Below, piece by piece: positions 31,407 through 40,910 of a stretch of DNA of 49,478 nt (its first letter is position 1; each line of letters begins with the position of its first letter). This stretch comes from Bradyrhizobium sp. cir1 (GTDB taxonomy: Bacteria; Pseudomonadota; Alphaproteobacteria; Rhizobiales; Xanthobacteraceae). The notes under the pieces are model-generated. The model did not search any database. It was not told the DNA's origin and worked only from the letters and a program-made list of their open reading frames with translations. Location: the NCBI RefSeq assembly GCF_014198245.1, contig NZ_JACIHE010000039.1, positions 1 to 49,478 of the forward strand, written 5' to 3'. The translations under genes and the position numbers were made by a program.

Positions 31407-31673
31407 GCCGCAGCCGTCATTGGAGGAAGCGCCCGCTCCCGCTCTTTGAGGTCGATACTCTCGGTCCCTGTTTCGGGGACCGGCACGATCCAGGCTCCGG
31501 ACAAAGATTTTCACGTATCGAACGCGCGGGCCTCAGCCGGCCCGCTTCCGCTGTTCCGCCTTCAGGCCGGAGCAGCGAGCGGTCGCTCGAAGGTTTTGCG
31601 GACCTTCCGACACTGCGTGTGCGATGCGCCCATGAACCCAACGGCCGGCAAGACATCCGCAACTGGAGAACAA
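31407..31673 (+). other. Structured leader upstream of rpsA
   Basis: The 267-base gap between cmk and rpsA has no gene but holds several hairpins: CGGTCCC / GGGACCG (31462-31482), GCGGGCC / GGCCCGC (31526-31545), CGAGC / GCTCG (31576-31589) and GAAGGT / ACCTTC (31589-31607). The last two share a base, so they may compete. GGAG lies near 31665 ahead of the ATG. Possibly an autogenous control region for S1. Confidence 0.5.
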
Positions 31674-33380
31674 ATGGCTTCGACTTCTGCTGATACCTAT
31701 AGCCCCTCGCGTGACGATTTCGCCGCGATGCTCGACGAGTCCTTCGCAGGTGGCAACCTGCAGGAAAGCTCCGTCGTCAAGGGCAAGGTTGTTGCAATTG
31801 AAAAGGACATGGCCGTCATCGACGTCGGCCTGAAGACCGAGGGCCGCGTCGCCCTCCGCGAATTTTCCGGCCCCGGCCGTGACTCTGACCTCAAGGTCGG
31901 CGACGAGGTGGAAGTGTTCCTCGATCGCATCGAAAACGCCCTCGGCGAGGCCGTGCTGTCGCGCGACAAGGCGCGCCGCGAAGAGAGCTGGGGCAAGCTC
32001 GAGAAGGCGTTCCAGAACAACGAAAAGGTCAACGGCGTCATCTTCAACCAGGTCAAGGGCGGCTTCACCGTCGACCTCGACGGTGCCGTGGCCTTCCTGC
32101 CGCGCTCGCAGGTCGACATCCGTCCGATCCGCGACGTTGCGCCGCTGATGAACAACTCGCAGCCGTTCCAGATCCTCAAGATGGACCGCCGCCGCGGCAA
32201 CATCGTCGTCTCCCGCCGCACGGTTCTCGAAGAGACCCGCGCCGAGCAGCGTCAGGAGCTGGTGCAGAACCTCGAAGAGGGTCAGGTCATCGACGGCGTG
32301 GTCAAGAACATCACCGATTACGGTGCGTTCGTTGACCTCGGTGGCATCGACGGCCTGCTGCACGTCACCGATATCGCGTGGCGCCGTGTCAACCATCCGA
32401 CCGAGGTGCTCTCGATCGGCCAGACCGTGAAGGTCAAGATCATCAAGATCAACCACGAGACGCACCGCATCTCGCTGGGCATGAAGCAGCTGCTGGACGA
32501 TCCGTGGCAGGGCATCGAAGCCAAGTACCCGCTGGGTGCCCGCTTCACCGGCCGCGTCACCAACATCACCGACTACGGTGCGTTCGTCGAGCTCGAGCCG
32601 GGCATCGAAGGCCTGATCCACGTCTCCGAGATGTCGTGGACCAAGAAGAACATGCACCCCGGCAAGATCGTGTCGACCTCGCAGGAAGTCGACGTGCAGG
32701 TGCTGGAAGTCGATTCCGTCAAGCGCCGTATCTCGCTCGGTCTCAAGCAGACCATGCGCAACCCGTGGGAGGTCTTCGTCGAAGGTCACCCGACCGGTTC
32801 GGTGGTCGATGGCGAGGTCAAGAACAAGACCGAGTTCGGTCTGTTCCTGGGTCTCGAGGGCGACGTCGACGGCATGGTCCACCTCTCCGACCTCGACTGG
32901 AAGCTTCCGGGCGAGCAGGTGATCGACAACTACAAGAAGGGCGACATGGTGAAGGCCGTGGTGCTCGATGTGGACGTCGAGAAGGAGCGTATCTCGCTCG
33001 GCATCAAGCAGCTCGAAGGCGACCCCTTCGCCGAGCCGGGCGATGTCAAGAAGGGCGCGGTCGTGACCTGCGAAGTGCTCGAAGTGAAGGAGAGCGGTAT
33101 CGAGGTGAAGATCGCCGGTACCGACTTCACCACCTTCATCAAGCGCTCGGAGCTCGCCCGTGACCGCAACGACCAGCGCGCCGAACGCTTCGCCGTCGGC
33201 GAGAAGGTCGATGCCCGCGTGATCCAGTTCGACAAGAAGGCCCGCAAGGTCCAGGTGTCGATCAAGGCGCTCGAAGTCGCCGAAGAGAAGGAAGCCATCG
33301 CGCAGTACGGCTCCTCCGATTCGGGTGCGACGCTGGGCGACATCCTCGGCACCGCGCTCAAGAATCGCGACAACAAGTAA
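31674..33380 (+). CDS. rpsA: 30S ribosomal protein S1
   Basis: Largest small-subunit protein, needed to recruit structured mRNAs. At 568 residues it has six S1/OB repeats: two divergent N-terminal domains (VVKGKVVAIEKDMAVIDVGLKTEGRVAL; VNGVIFNQVKGGFTVDLDGAVAFLPRSQVD), then IDGVVKNITDYGAFVDLGGIDGLLHVTDI, FTGRVTNITDYGAFVELEPGIEGLIHVSEM, VDGEVKNKTEFGLFLGLEGDVDGMVHLSDL and a weaker last unit VTCEVLEVKESGIEVKIAGTDFTTFIKRSEL. ATG at 31674 has GGAG seven bases upstream; the open frame extends 76 codons further without homology. A strong terminator follows. Confidence 0.97.
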   Translation: MASTSADTYSPSRDDFAAMLDESFAGGNLQESSVVKGKVVAIEKDMAVIDVGLKTEGRVALREFSGPGRDSDLKVGDEVEVFLDRIENALGEAVLSRDKARREESWGKLEKAFQNNEKVNGVIFNQVKGGFTVDLDGAVAFLPRSQVDIRPIRDVAPLMNNSQPFQILKMDRRRGNIVVSRRTVLEETRAEQRQELVQNLEEGQVIDGVVKNITDYGAFVDLGGIDGLLHVTDIAWRRVNHPTEVLSIGQTVKVKIIKINHETHRISLGMKQLLDDPWQGIEAKYPLGARFTGRVTNITDYGAFVELEPGIEGLIHVSEMSWTKKNMHPGKIVSTSQEVDVQVLEVDSVKRRISLGLKQTMRNPWEVFVEGHPTGSVVDGEVKNKTEFGLFLGLEGDVDGMVHLSDLDWKLPGEQVIDNYKKGDMVKAVVLDVDVEKERISLGIKQLEGDPFAEPGDVKKGAVVTCEVLEVKESGIEVKIAGTDFTTFIKRSELARDRNDQRAERFAVGEKVDARVIQFDKKARKVQVSIKALEVAEEKEAIAQYGSSDSGATLGDILGTALKNRDNK

Positions 33381-33404
33381 GCGAAACGCAGGTTTTGCTG
33401 CATC

Positions 33405-33432
33405 AAAGCCCCGGCGCGAGCCGGGGCTTTTT
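33405..33432 (+). terminator. Intrinsic terminator after rpsA
   Basis: Perfect 11-base arms AAAGCCCCGGC (33405-33415) and GCCGGGGCTTT (33420-33430) around loop GCGA, ending in five T. It lies 25 bases past the rpsA stop codon and looks like a canonical rho-independent terminator. Confidence 0.92.
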
Positions 33433-33453
33433 GTTGCTGCCTCCACGAACTCC

Positions 33454-33643
33454 GCTGTCGTCCCGGACAAGCGCGCTCAAAGCGCGCGCCGATCCGGGAC
33501 CCATAACCACAGGGAGCGGCTTGGCGCGGGCTGGTAACTCCGAGTCTTCGCCAAACTCAATCCTGTGGGTATGGATCCCGGATCAGCGCTCCGCCCTGGA
33601 CAACGCTACGCGTTGCCAAGAGCTGCGCTTGTCCGGGATGACG
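33454..33643. repeat. Intergenic palindromic repeat (GTCGTCCCGGACAAGC type)
   Basis: Begins GCTGTCGTCCCGGACAAGCGC and ends GCGCTTGTCCGGGATGACG, with inner arms GATCCGGGACCCAT / ATGGATCCCGGATC. This near-190-base inverted repeat lies between the rpsA terminator and sppA. The whole gap 33433-33785 holds no other supported feature. Confidence 0.8.
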
Positions 33644-33785
33644 AGGAGCGTGTGACAGGGGCTCGGCCTCCACCAGACCCCAGCCTTCATTTCTTCAAAT
33701 TGCGCCGCAATTGATGTATCCAGACAAGCCAATGCTTACGTTGTGACGGCACAACGCCTCTGGCCATTCATTTGGAGATATTCCG

Positions 33786-34766
33786 ATGTCGCTCGATTCG
33801 GACATCATCGTCGATCGCCGCAGGATCCGCCGCAAGCTGACGTTCTGGCGTGTCATGGCGGCGCTGATCGCGATCGCTGCGATTGCGAGCTTTGCGCTGA
33901 TCGCGACACCCGGTGCGCGCGGCACGTTCGCGGCCGCCGGCTCGATCGCGCGGGTCCAGATCGAGGGCCTGATCCGCAGCGATTCCGATCGCACGCAGGC
34001 GCTGGAGCGGCTCGAGAATTCGCAGGCCGCCGCCGTCATCGTTCACATCAACTCGCCGGGCGGCACCACCGCCGGCTCCGAGCAGCTCTATGACTCGCTC
34101 GTGCGGCTGAAGGCGAAGAAGCCCCTCGTCGTCGTGGTCGAAGGTCTCGCCGCCTCGGGCGGCTACATCACGGCGATCGCGAGCGACCACATCGTCGCCC
34201 AGCAGAGCTCGCTGGTCGGCTCGATCGGCGTTCTGTTCCAGTATCCCAACGTCACCGAGCTCTTGAAGACCATCGGCGTCAAGGTCGAGGAGGTGAAATC
34301 CTCGCCGCTGAAGGCGGCGCCCAACGGCTTCGAGCCGACGAGTCCCGAAGCGCGCGCGGCGCTCGATGCGCTGGTGAAGGACTCCTACGCCTGGTTCAGG
34401 GGCCTGGTGAAGGAGAGGCGTGGCATGGATGACGCACAGCTCGAGAAAGTGGCTGACGGCCGCGTCTTCACCGGACGCCAGGCAATCGATCTCAAGCTGA
34501 TCGATCAGATCGGCGACGAGAAGGCTGCGGTGACCTGGCTGGTCGAGCAGAAGGGCGTCAAGAAGGGGCTTCCCGTTCGCGATTACAAGCTCCAGCCGCG
34601 TTTTGGCGATCTGCCGTTCCTCAAGACGGCGGCCGCCGTGACGCTGGAAGCGCTTGGTTTGGGCTCGATCGCGCATCAAATCGGGCAAACCGGCGTCGCG
34701 CAGGCGGTCGACCGACTCGGAATGGATGGAATGCTGGCGTTGTGGCAGCCGGCCGCATCAAACTGA
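33786..34766 (+). CDS. sppA: Signal peptide peptidase SppA (S49, short form)
   Basis: Membrane-bound serine protease that clears leftover signal peptides. One N-terminal anchor (VMAALIAIAAIASFALIA, 23-40) leads into a periplasmic S49 domain: VIVHINSPGGTTAGSEQLYDSL, then Ser124 in VVEGLAASGGYITA, and Lys176 in KSSPLKAAPNGFEP. The 52-residue spacing equals that of the Ser-Lys dyad in the short Gram-positive SppA. VADGRVFTGRQAIDLKLIDQIG is also conserved. At 326 residues it is the single-domain form. It lies between rpsA and ihfB on the same strand. Confidence 0.93.
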   Translation: MSLDSDIIVDRRRIRRKLTFWRVMAALIAIAAIASFALIATPGARGTFAAAGSIARVQIEGLIRSDSDRTQALERLENSQAAAVIVHINSPGGTTAGSEQLYDSLVRLKAKKPLVVVVEGLAASGGYITAIASDHIVAQQSSLVGSIGVLFQYPNVTELLKTIGVKVEEVKSSPLKAAPNGFEPTSPEARAALDALVKDSYAWFRGLVKERRGMDDAQLEKVADGRVFTGRQAIDLKLIDQIGDEKAAVTWLVEQKGVKKGLPVRDYKLQPRFGDLPFLKTAAAVTLEALGLGSIAHQIGQTGVAQAVDRLGMDGMLALWQPAASN

Positions 34767-34937
34767 CTGGGACGGGCGAGTTCCCGAGGGTTTTCTCGCC
34801 TTGCGAGTGTAGGGGCAGCCCGCTTTTTCGGCATTTGTCACGCACTTTCCCGACGCTCAACCTTGATTTAGCGTCTTGACAGATCACGGTATTTTCACGG
34901 AAATGGTCATCCGCACGCTTCCGGGTCCTATCTCTCG

Positions 34938-35243
34938 ATGATCAAATCCGAACTTGTTCAGCGTATCGCCGAGCACAACCCGCATCTGTACCAGCGGGAT
35001 GTCGAGAACATTGTGAATGCGATTCTCGAAGAGATCGTAGCGGCCCTCGCGCGCGGTGACCGCGTCGAGCTGCGCGGCTTCGGTGCCTTCTCGGTCAAGC
35101 ATCGCCCGGCGCGCGCCGGGCGCAATCCACGCACCGGCGCCCATGTGCCCGTCGACCAGAAGAGCGTTCCGTTCTTCAAGACCGGCAAGGAAATGCGCGA
35201 GCGGTTGAACCGCGACCATCCGGATCCCGGCGCGGCAGACTAA
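34938..35243 (+). CDS. ihfB: Integration host factor beta subunit
   Basis: Nucleoid-associated DNA-bending protein that forms a heterodimer with IhfA, aiding sigma-54 promoters, recombination and replication. MIKSELVQRIAEHNPHLYQRDVENIVNAILEEI is the dimer-forming helical part; VELRGFGAFSVKHRPARAGRNPRTGAHVPVDQKSVPFFKTGKEMRERLN has the beta arm with its GRNPRTG motif and intercalating Pro. At 101 residues it is the typical size. The order rpsA-(sppA)-ihfB is conserved in proteobacteria. The LapA-like gene follows after about 70 bases. Confidence 0.96.
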   Translation: MIKSELVQRIAEHNPHLYQRDVENIVNAILEEIVAALARGDRVELRGFGAFSVKHRPARAGRNPRTGAHVPVDQKSVPFFKTGKEMRERLNRDHPDPGAAD

Positions 35244-35314
35244 GGCCGGAGCCAGGGTTTTTCGCGGTCGCTCAGGATGCGGCCGGAAGCTTGATTCAAG
35301 GCGAGCGAAGCGAG

Positions 35315-35707
35315 ATGCGAAAGTTCCTGACCGCGCTGATCGTGATTCCGCTGGGCCTGATCCTGGCGACCTTTGCGGTGGCCAACCGGCATTTCGTCAC
35401 GGTCTCCTTCGATCCCTTCATCTCCGACGACCCCTCATTCTCGGTCACCATGCCGCTGTTCCTGCTCCTGATCCTGGTGGCTGCCCTGGGCGTCGTGGCG
35501 GGCGGCTGTGCGGTCTGGTTCGGCCAGCGGCGCTGGCGGCGGGCCGCGCGCCGGCATGAGGCCGATGCCCGGGCTGCGCGGGGCGAACTGGCCGATCTGC
35601 GGGCCCAGGTGGCCGCGGCGAGGCCCGAGACGCAGCGCCTCCCCGTTCCCTCGGGGGTAGGCCTTTACGGGCCCATCGGGCGAGACAAGCAGCGCGCGAC
35701 GTTGTAG
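35315..35707 (+). CDS. LapA-domain (DUF1049) inner membrane protein
   Basis: A 130-residue protein with two hydrophobic helices (LTALIVIPLGLILATFAVANRHFVTVSF and MPLFLLLILVAALGVVAGGCAVWF) separated by a short loop, then a basic, coiled-coil-like cytoplasmic tail with RRHEADARAARGELADLRAQ. This is the LapA layout; the E. coli relative works with LapB in LPS assembly control, but no LapB is visible here. ATG at 35315 is chosen; an upstream TTG at 35291 is possible. It sits between ihfB and trpF. Confidence 0.85.
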   Translation: MRKFLTALIVIPLGLILATFAVANRHFVTVSFDPFISDDPSFSVTMPLFLLLILVAALGVVAGGCAVWFGQRRWRRAARRHEADARAARGELADLRAQVAAARPETQRLPVPSGVGLYGPIGRDKQRATL

Positions 35708-35772
35708 AAGCGGCCCCGACCGAAAACCCTGTTTTCCGGCCGCGCCTTGCGGCCGCTACCCGCTTTGAGACC

Positions 35773-36440
35773 ATGTCCCTGCTCGTCAAAATCTGCGGCC
35801 TGTCCACGCGCGAGACGCTTCAAACAGCGCTCGACGCCGGCGCCGACATGGTGGGGTTCGTGTTCTTTCCGCCGTCGCCCCGGCACCTGTCGCTGGAGGC
35901 CGGGCGCGACCTTGGCCGGCAGGTGAAGCAGCGCGCGTTGAAAGTGGCGCTCACGGTCGATGCCGACGACGCCACGCTCGACAACATCATGGACGCGCTG
36001 TCGCCGGACATTTTCCAGCTCCACGGCAAGGAGAGCGTCGCCCGGCTGCGCGACATCAAGCAGAAGTTCGGCCGCCCCGTGATGAAGGCCGTGCCGGTTG
36101 CAGCCGCGGCCGATCTCGCCGTGCTGCCCGGCTATGCCGCGGTCGCCGACCGCATCCTGTTCGACGCGCGTGCGCCCAAGGATGCGACGCGGCCCGGCGG
36201 CCTGGGGGCACCGTTCGACTGGCACCTGCTCGAAAACCTCGATCTGAAGCTGCCCTACATGGTCTCGGGCGGACTGCACGCCGACAACGTCGCGGAGGCT
36301 CTCCGCGTCACCCGCGCCGGCGGCGTCGATGTGTCCTCCGGTGTCGAGAGCGCCCCCGGCGTCAAGGACCCCGAGATGATCCAGGCCTTCATTCGCGCCG
36401 CGCGCGCCACCCAGGATGCAAGTCAAGAGTTGAGCGTTCG

Positions 36441-36444
<4 letters not shown>
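35773..36444 (+). CDS. trpF: Phosphoribosylanthranilate isomerase
   Basis: Third step of tryptophan synthesis (Amadori rearrangement to CdRP). LLVKICGLSTRETLQTALDAGADMVGFVFFPPSPRHL begins the TIM barrel with the catalytic Cys in KICGL; DIFQLHGKESVARLRDIKQKFGRPVMKAV follows; Asp in RILFDARAPKDATRPGGLGAPFDW is the catalytic acid, and LMVSGGLHADNV-type and GVDVSSGVESAPGVKD phosphate-binding motifs close it (here PYMVSGGLHADNVAEAL). At 223 residues it is standard. Its stop overlaps the trpB start (ATGA). Confidence 0.96.
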
Positions 36445-37651
<1,207 letters not shown>

Positions 37652-37655
<4 letters not shown>

Positions 37656-38488
37656 CCACGCGTATCGATACCCGTTTTGCCGAGCTGAAGAAGCAGGGCC
37701 GCTCGGCCTTCGTCACCTATGTGATGGCCGGCGATCCCGATCTCACGACTTCGCTCAATATCGTCAAGGCGCTGCCCAAGGCAGGCGCCGACGTCATCGA
37801 GCTTGGCATTCCCTTCACCGATCCGATGGCGGATGGTCCCTCGATTCAGGCCGCAGGTCTGCGCGCGCTCAAGGGTGGCATGACCTTGAAGAAGACGCTG
37901 GAACTGGTGCGCGACTTCCGCAAGGACGACAACGTCACGCCGCTGGTGCTGATGGGCTATTACAATCCGATCTACATTTACGGCGTCGACGAGTTTCTGG
38001 CTGATGCCAAGACGGCCGGCGTTGACGGCCTGATCATCGTCGATTTGCCGCCGGAGGAGGACGACGAGCTCTGCATTCCCGCGCTGAAAGCGGGCCTGAA
38101 CTTCATTCGCCTCGCGACCCCGACCACCGACGACAAGCGCCTGCCCGCGGTGCTCGCGAACACATCAGGCTTTGTCTATTACGTCTCTATCGCCGGCATC
38201 ACTGGTGCAGCGGCGGCAGACGCCAATGCCGTTGGTGAAGCTGTCGCGCGCATCAAGCGGCATACCAAACTGCCGATCTGCGTTGGTTTTGGCATCCGCA
38301 CGCCGGAGGCGGCGCGCGCCATTGCCGAGAAGGCCGATGGTTCTGTGGTCGGCACCGCGCTGGTGGACGCGCTTAAGAACAGCCTCGATGCCGAGGGCCG
38401 GGCCACCGCCAAAACCGTTGACGCCGTGGCCGAGCTGACGGCGGCCCTGGCCCAGGGCGTCAAGGGCGCGAAGCAAGCGGCCGAATAG
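37652..38488 (+). CDS. trpA: Tryptophan synthase alpha chain
   Basis: Cleaves indole-3-glycerol phosphate and channels indole to TrpB. Catalytic Glu50 lies in ADVIELGIPFTDPMADGP, which also holds Asp61; VLMGYYNPIYIYGVDEFLADAKTAGVDGLIIVDLPPEE, FVYYVSIAGITGAAAADANAV and CVGFGIRTPEAARAIAEKADGSVVGTALVD are conserved barrel elements. At 278 residues it is normal. GTG start at 37652 overlaps the trpB stop as GTGA. accD follows after 110 bases, in the order trpFBA-accD-folC common in alphaproteobacteria. Confidence 0.97.
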
Positions 38489-38598
38489 GCCAAAATTCCG
38501 CTCTTCGGGCGGGCGACACGGCGGCTTGCCGGGCCGGGGCCCGGCCGCCATATATCCCTTCAGGCGATCCCCAGCGGGATCGCACATCGGAGCAAACC

Positions 38599-39540
38599 AT
38601 GAACTGGCTTACCAATGTGGTCCGGCCGAAGATCCGCAACATGCTGCGGCGGGAGACGCCGGAGAATCTGTGGATCAAGTGCCCGGATTCCGGGCAGCTC
38701 GTGTTCTACAAGGACGTCGAGGCCAACCAGTTCGTCATCCCCGGCTCGAACTACCACATGCGCATGGGCGCGGTGGCGCGTCTGAAGTCGATCTTTGACA
38801 ACGAGACCTGGTTCGATGTCGCGCTGCCCGACGTCACGCCCGATCCGCTCAAGTTCCGCGACGAGAAGAAATACGTCGACCGCATCAAGGATGCGCGAGC
38901 GCGAACCAACCTCAATGACGCGATCAAGGTCGGCTATGGCAAGCTCGAAGGTGCCGCCGTCGTCGTCGCCGTGCAGGATTTCGATTTCATGGGCGGCTCG
39001 CTCGGCATGGCCGCGGGCGAAGCCATCGTGCGCGGGCTGGAGCTCGCCGTCGAAAAGAAGTCGCCCTTCATCGTGTTCGCGGCTAGCGGCGGCGCGCGCA
39101 TGCAGGAAGGCATTTTGTCGCTGATGCAGATGCCGCGCACCACCGTCGCGGTGCAGATGCTGCGCGAGGCAAAGCTGCCCTACATCGTCGTGCTGACCAA
39201 TCCGACCACCGGCGGCGTCACCGCCTCCTATGCGATGCTGGGCGACGTGCAGATCGCCGAGCCCGGCGCGCTGATCGGCTTTGCCGGCGCGCGCGTGATC
39301 GAGCAGACCATCCGCGAGAAGCTACCTGAGGGTTTCCAGCGTGCCGAATATCTCAAGGAGCACGGCATGGTCGACATGGTCGTGCATCGGCACGATCTGC
39401 GCCCGACCCTGGCGCGGCTCTGCCGCCTGCTGACCAAGGCGCCGGCGCAGGAAGGCGCATCGAAGCCGGCGCAACCGGTGACGAGCCCGGCGCAGATCGT
39501 ATCGGCCGCCGAGACGGCGCCGGCCGCGCCCCACGCGTGA
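38599..39540 (+). CDS. accD: Acetyl-CoA carboxylase carboxyltransferase beta subunit, Zn-ribbon degenerate
   Basis: Makes malonyl-CoA with AccA, AccB and AccC. The crotonase-like core is intact: FDVALPDVTPDPLKFRDEKKY, AAVVVAVQDFDFMGGSLGMAAGEAI, FIVFAASGGARMQEGILSLMQMPRT, LTNPTTGGVTASYAMLGDVQIAEPGALIGFAGARVIEQTIREKLPEGFQRAEYLKEHGMVDMVVHR. The N-terminal zinc ribbon, normally four Cys, has only Cys28 (the other positions are Ser31, Ile47 and Ser50). The C-terminus ends in an Ala/Pro-rich tail. It sits between trpA and folC, and its stop overlaps folC (GTGA). Confidence 0.96.
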   Translation: MNWLTNVVRPKIRNMLRRETPENLWIKCPDSGQLVFYKDVEANQFVIPGSNYHMRMGAVARLKSIFDNETWFDVALPDVTPDPLKFRDEKKYVDRIKDARARTNLNDAIKVGYGKLEGAAVVVAVQDFDFMGGSLGMAAGEAIVRGLELAVEKKSPFIVFAASGGARMQEGILSLMQMPRTTVAVQMLREAKLPYIVVLTNPTTGGVTASYAMLGDVQIAEPGALIGFAGARVIEQTIREKLPEGFQRAEYLKEHGMVDMVVHRHDLRPTLARLCRLLTKAPAQEGASKPAQPVTSPAQIVSAAETAPAAPHA

Positions 39541-40880
39541 ACGCCTCCTCTGACAGTGCAAAGACGCCGCTCGGCCAAGTGATCGGGCGGCTGTCGACCC
39601 TGCATCAGAAGCGCATCGATCTCGGGCTGGAGCGGATGCACCGCCTGCTCGAGCGGCTTGGCCACCCCGAACGCACGCTGCCGCCGGTGATCCACATCGC
39701 CGGCACCAACGGCAAGGGCTCGACGGTCGCCTATCTGCGCGCGACGCTGGAGGCCGCCGGCCTGCGCGTCCACACCTACACCTCGCCCTATCTGGTCCGC
39801 ATCAACGAATGCTTCCGGCTCGGCCGCGTCGGTGGCGGCGTGCTCGTCAGCGACGACGAGCTGCGCGCCGCGCTGGAAGAGGTCGAGCGCGTTAATGCCG
39901 GTGAGCCCGCGACCGTGTTCGAGCTGAAGACCGCTGCGGCGTTTCATCTGTTCGCGCATAACCCGGCCGACGCCGTGCTGCTGGAAGTTGGCCTCGGTGG
40001 CCGGCTCGATTCGACCAATGTGATCGATACGCCGGCGGCCTGCGTGATCACGCCCGTCAGCATGGACCACATGGATTTCCTAGGGGACACGCTGACCTCG
40101 ATCGCCGGCGAGAAGGCCGCGATCATCAAGCGCGGCGTCCCCGTGATCTCGGCGGAGCAGTCGCCGGAGACGATGGCCGTGATCGAGGCGCAGGCCAAGC
40201 GCATGCGTGCGCCGCTGTTCGCTGCGAACGAAAGCTGGCATGTTAATGTCGAGCACGGACGGCTGGTTTACTCCGACGACCGCGGCCTGATGGATCTCGC
40301 AGCGCCGCGCCTGTTCGGCCGCCATCAGTTCGACAATGCCGGCCTTGCGATCGCGACGCTGCGCGCGATTCCGACCTTCAAGGTCAACCAGGCGGCCTTC
40401 GAGGCCGGCATCGTCGGTGCCGAATGGCCGGCGCGGATGCAGCGCATCACCTCGGGAGAGCTGCTCTCGTGGGGACCGCAAGGCTCGGAGATCTGGCTCG
40501 ACGGCGGCCATAATGTCGAAGGCGGGCGCGTCGCGGCCGCCGCGCTCGGCGATCTCGAAGAGCGGGTGTCGCGGCCGCTGGTGGTCATCGCCGGCATGAT
40601 GGCCAACAAGGATGCGCAAGGCTTTCTCGCCAATTTCGCCGGCCTCACCCGCCATATCATCGCGGTGCCGATCCCCGACACCGAGAATGCGATGCCGGTC
40701 GACCGCCTCGCCGAAGCGGCGCGCAGCCTCGGCATGCGCATCGAGACCGCGCCCGGTATCGAGGCCGCGCTGCGCGCGCTGTCGAAGCTGGCTTACGAGG
40801 TGCCGCCGCGTATTCTGATCACCGGCTCGCTCTATCTTGCCGGCCACGTGCTCGGGCTCAACGGCACGCCTCCTGCATAG
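39537..40880 (+). CDS. folC: Bifunctional dihydrofolate / folylpolyglutamate synthase
   Basis: Adds glutamate to dihydropteroate and to folates. The ATP P-loop is IHIAGTNGKGSTVAYLRATLEAAG, followed by HTYTSPYLVRINECFRL and the Mg-binding VLLEVGLGGRLDSTNVIDTPAACVITPVSMDHMDFLGDTLTSIAGEKAAIIK. The C-terminal Mur-ligase domain has IWLDGGHNVEGGRVAAAALGDLEE and GMMANKDAQGFL. At 447 residues it is normal. GTG start overlaps the accD stop by four bases, so translation is coupled. Confidence 0.95.
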   Translation: MNASSDSAKTPLGQVIGRLSTLHQKRIDLGLERMHRLLERLGHPERTLPPVIHIAGTNGKGSTVAYLRATLEAAGLRVHTYTSPYLVRINECFRLGRVGGGVLVSDDELRAALEEVERVNAGEPATVFELKTAAAFHLFAHNPADAVLLEVGLGGRLDSTNVIDTPAACVITPVSMDHMDFLGDTLTSIAGEKAAIIKRGVPVISAEQSPETMAVIEAQAKRMRAPLFAANESWHVNVEHGRLVYSDDRGLMDLAAPRLFGRHQFDNAGLAIATLRAIPTFKVNQAAFEAGIVGAEWPARMQRITSGELLSWGPQGSEIWLDGGHNVEGGRVAAAALGDLEERVSRPLVVIAGMMANKDAQGFLANFAGLTRHIIAVPIPDTENAMPVDRLAEAARSLGMRIETAPGIEAALRALSKLAYEVPPRILITGSLYLAGHVLGLNGTPPA

Positions 40881-40910
40881 AAGTCTCGTGTACTCGATAC
40901 GAGATTGGGA

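Noticed and set aside
31533..33470. A 645-codon open frame antisense to rpsA
   Set aside because: It mirrors the codon pattern of rpsA, starts and ends with it, has low-complexity composition (His, Asp, Leu, Val rich) and matches no family. Typical shadow in GC-rich DNA.
34870..34910. TTGACA near 34876 as a -35 box for ihfB
   Set aside because: No convincing -10 hexamer at 16-18 bases; too weak to list as a promoter.
38529..38544. CCGGGCC / GGCCCGG hairpin between trpA and accD
   Set aside because: Only a two-base loop, no T tract and no partner structure; GC-rich chance palindrome cannot be excluded, so not called as terminator or attenuator.
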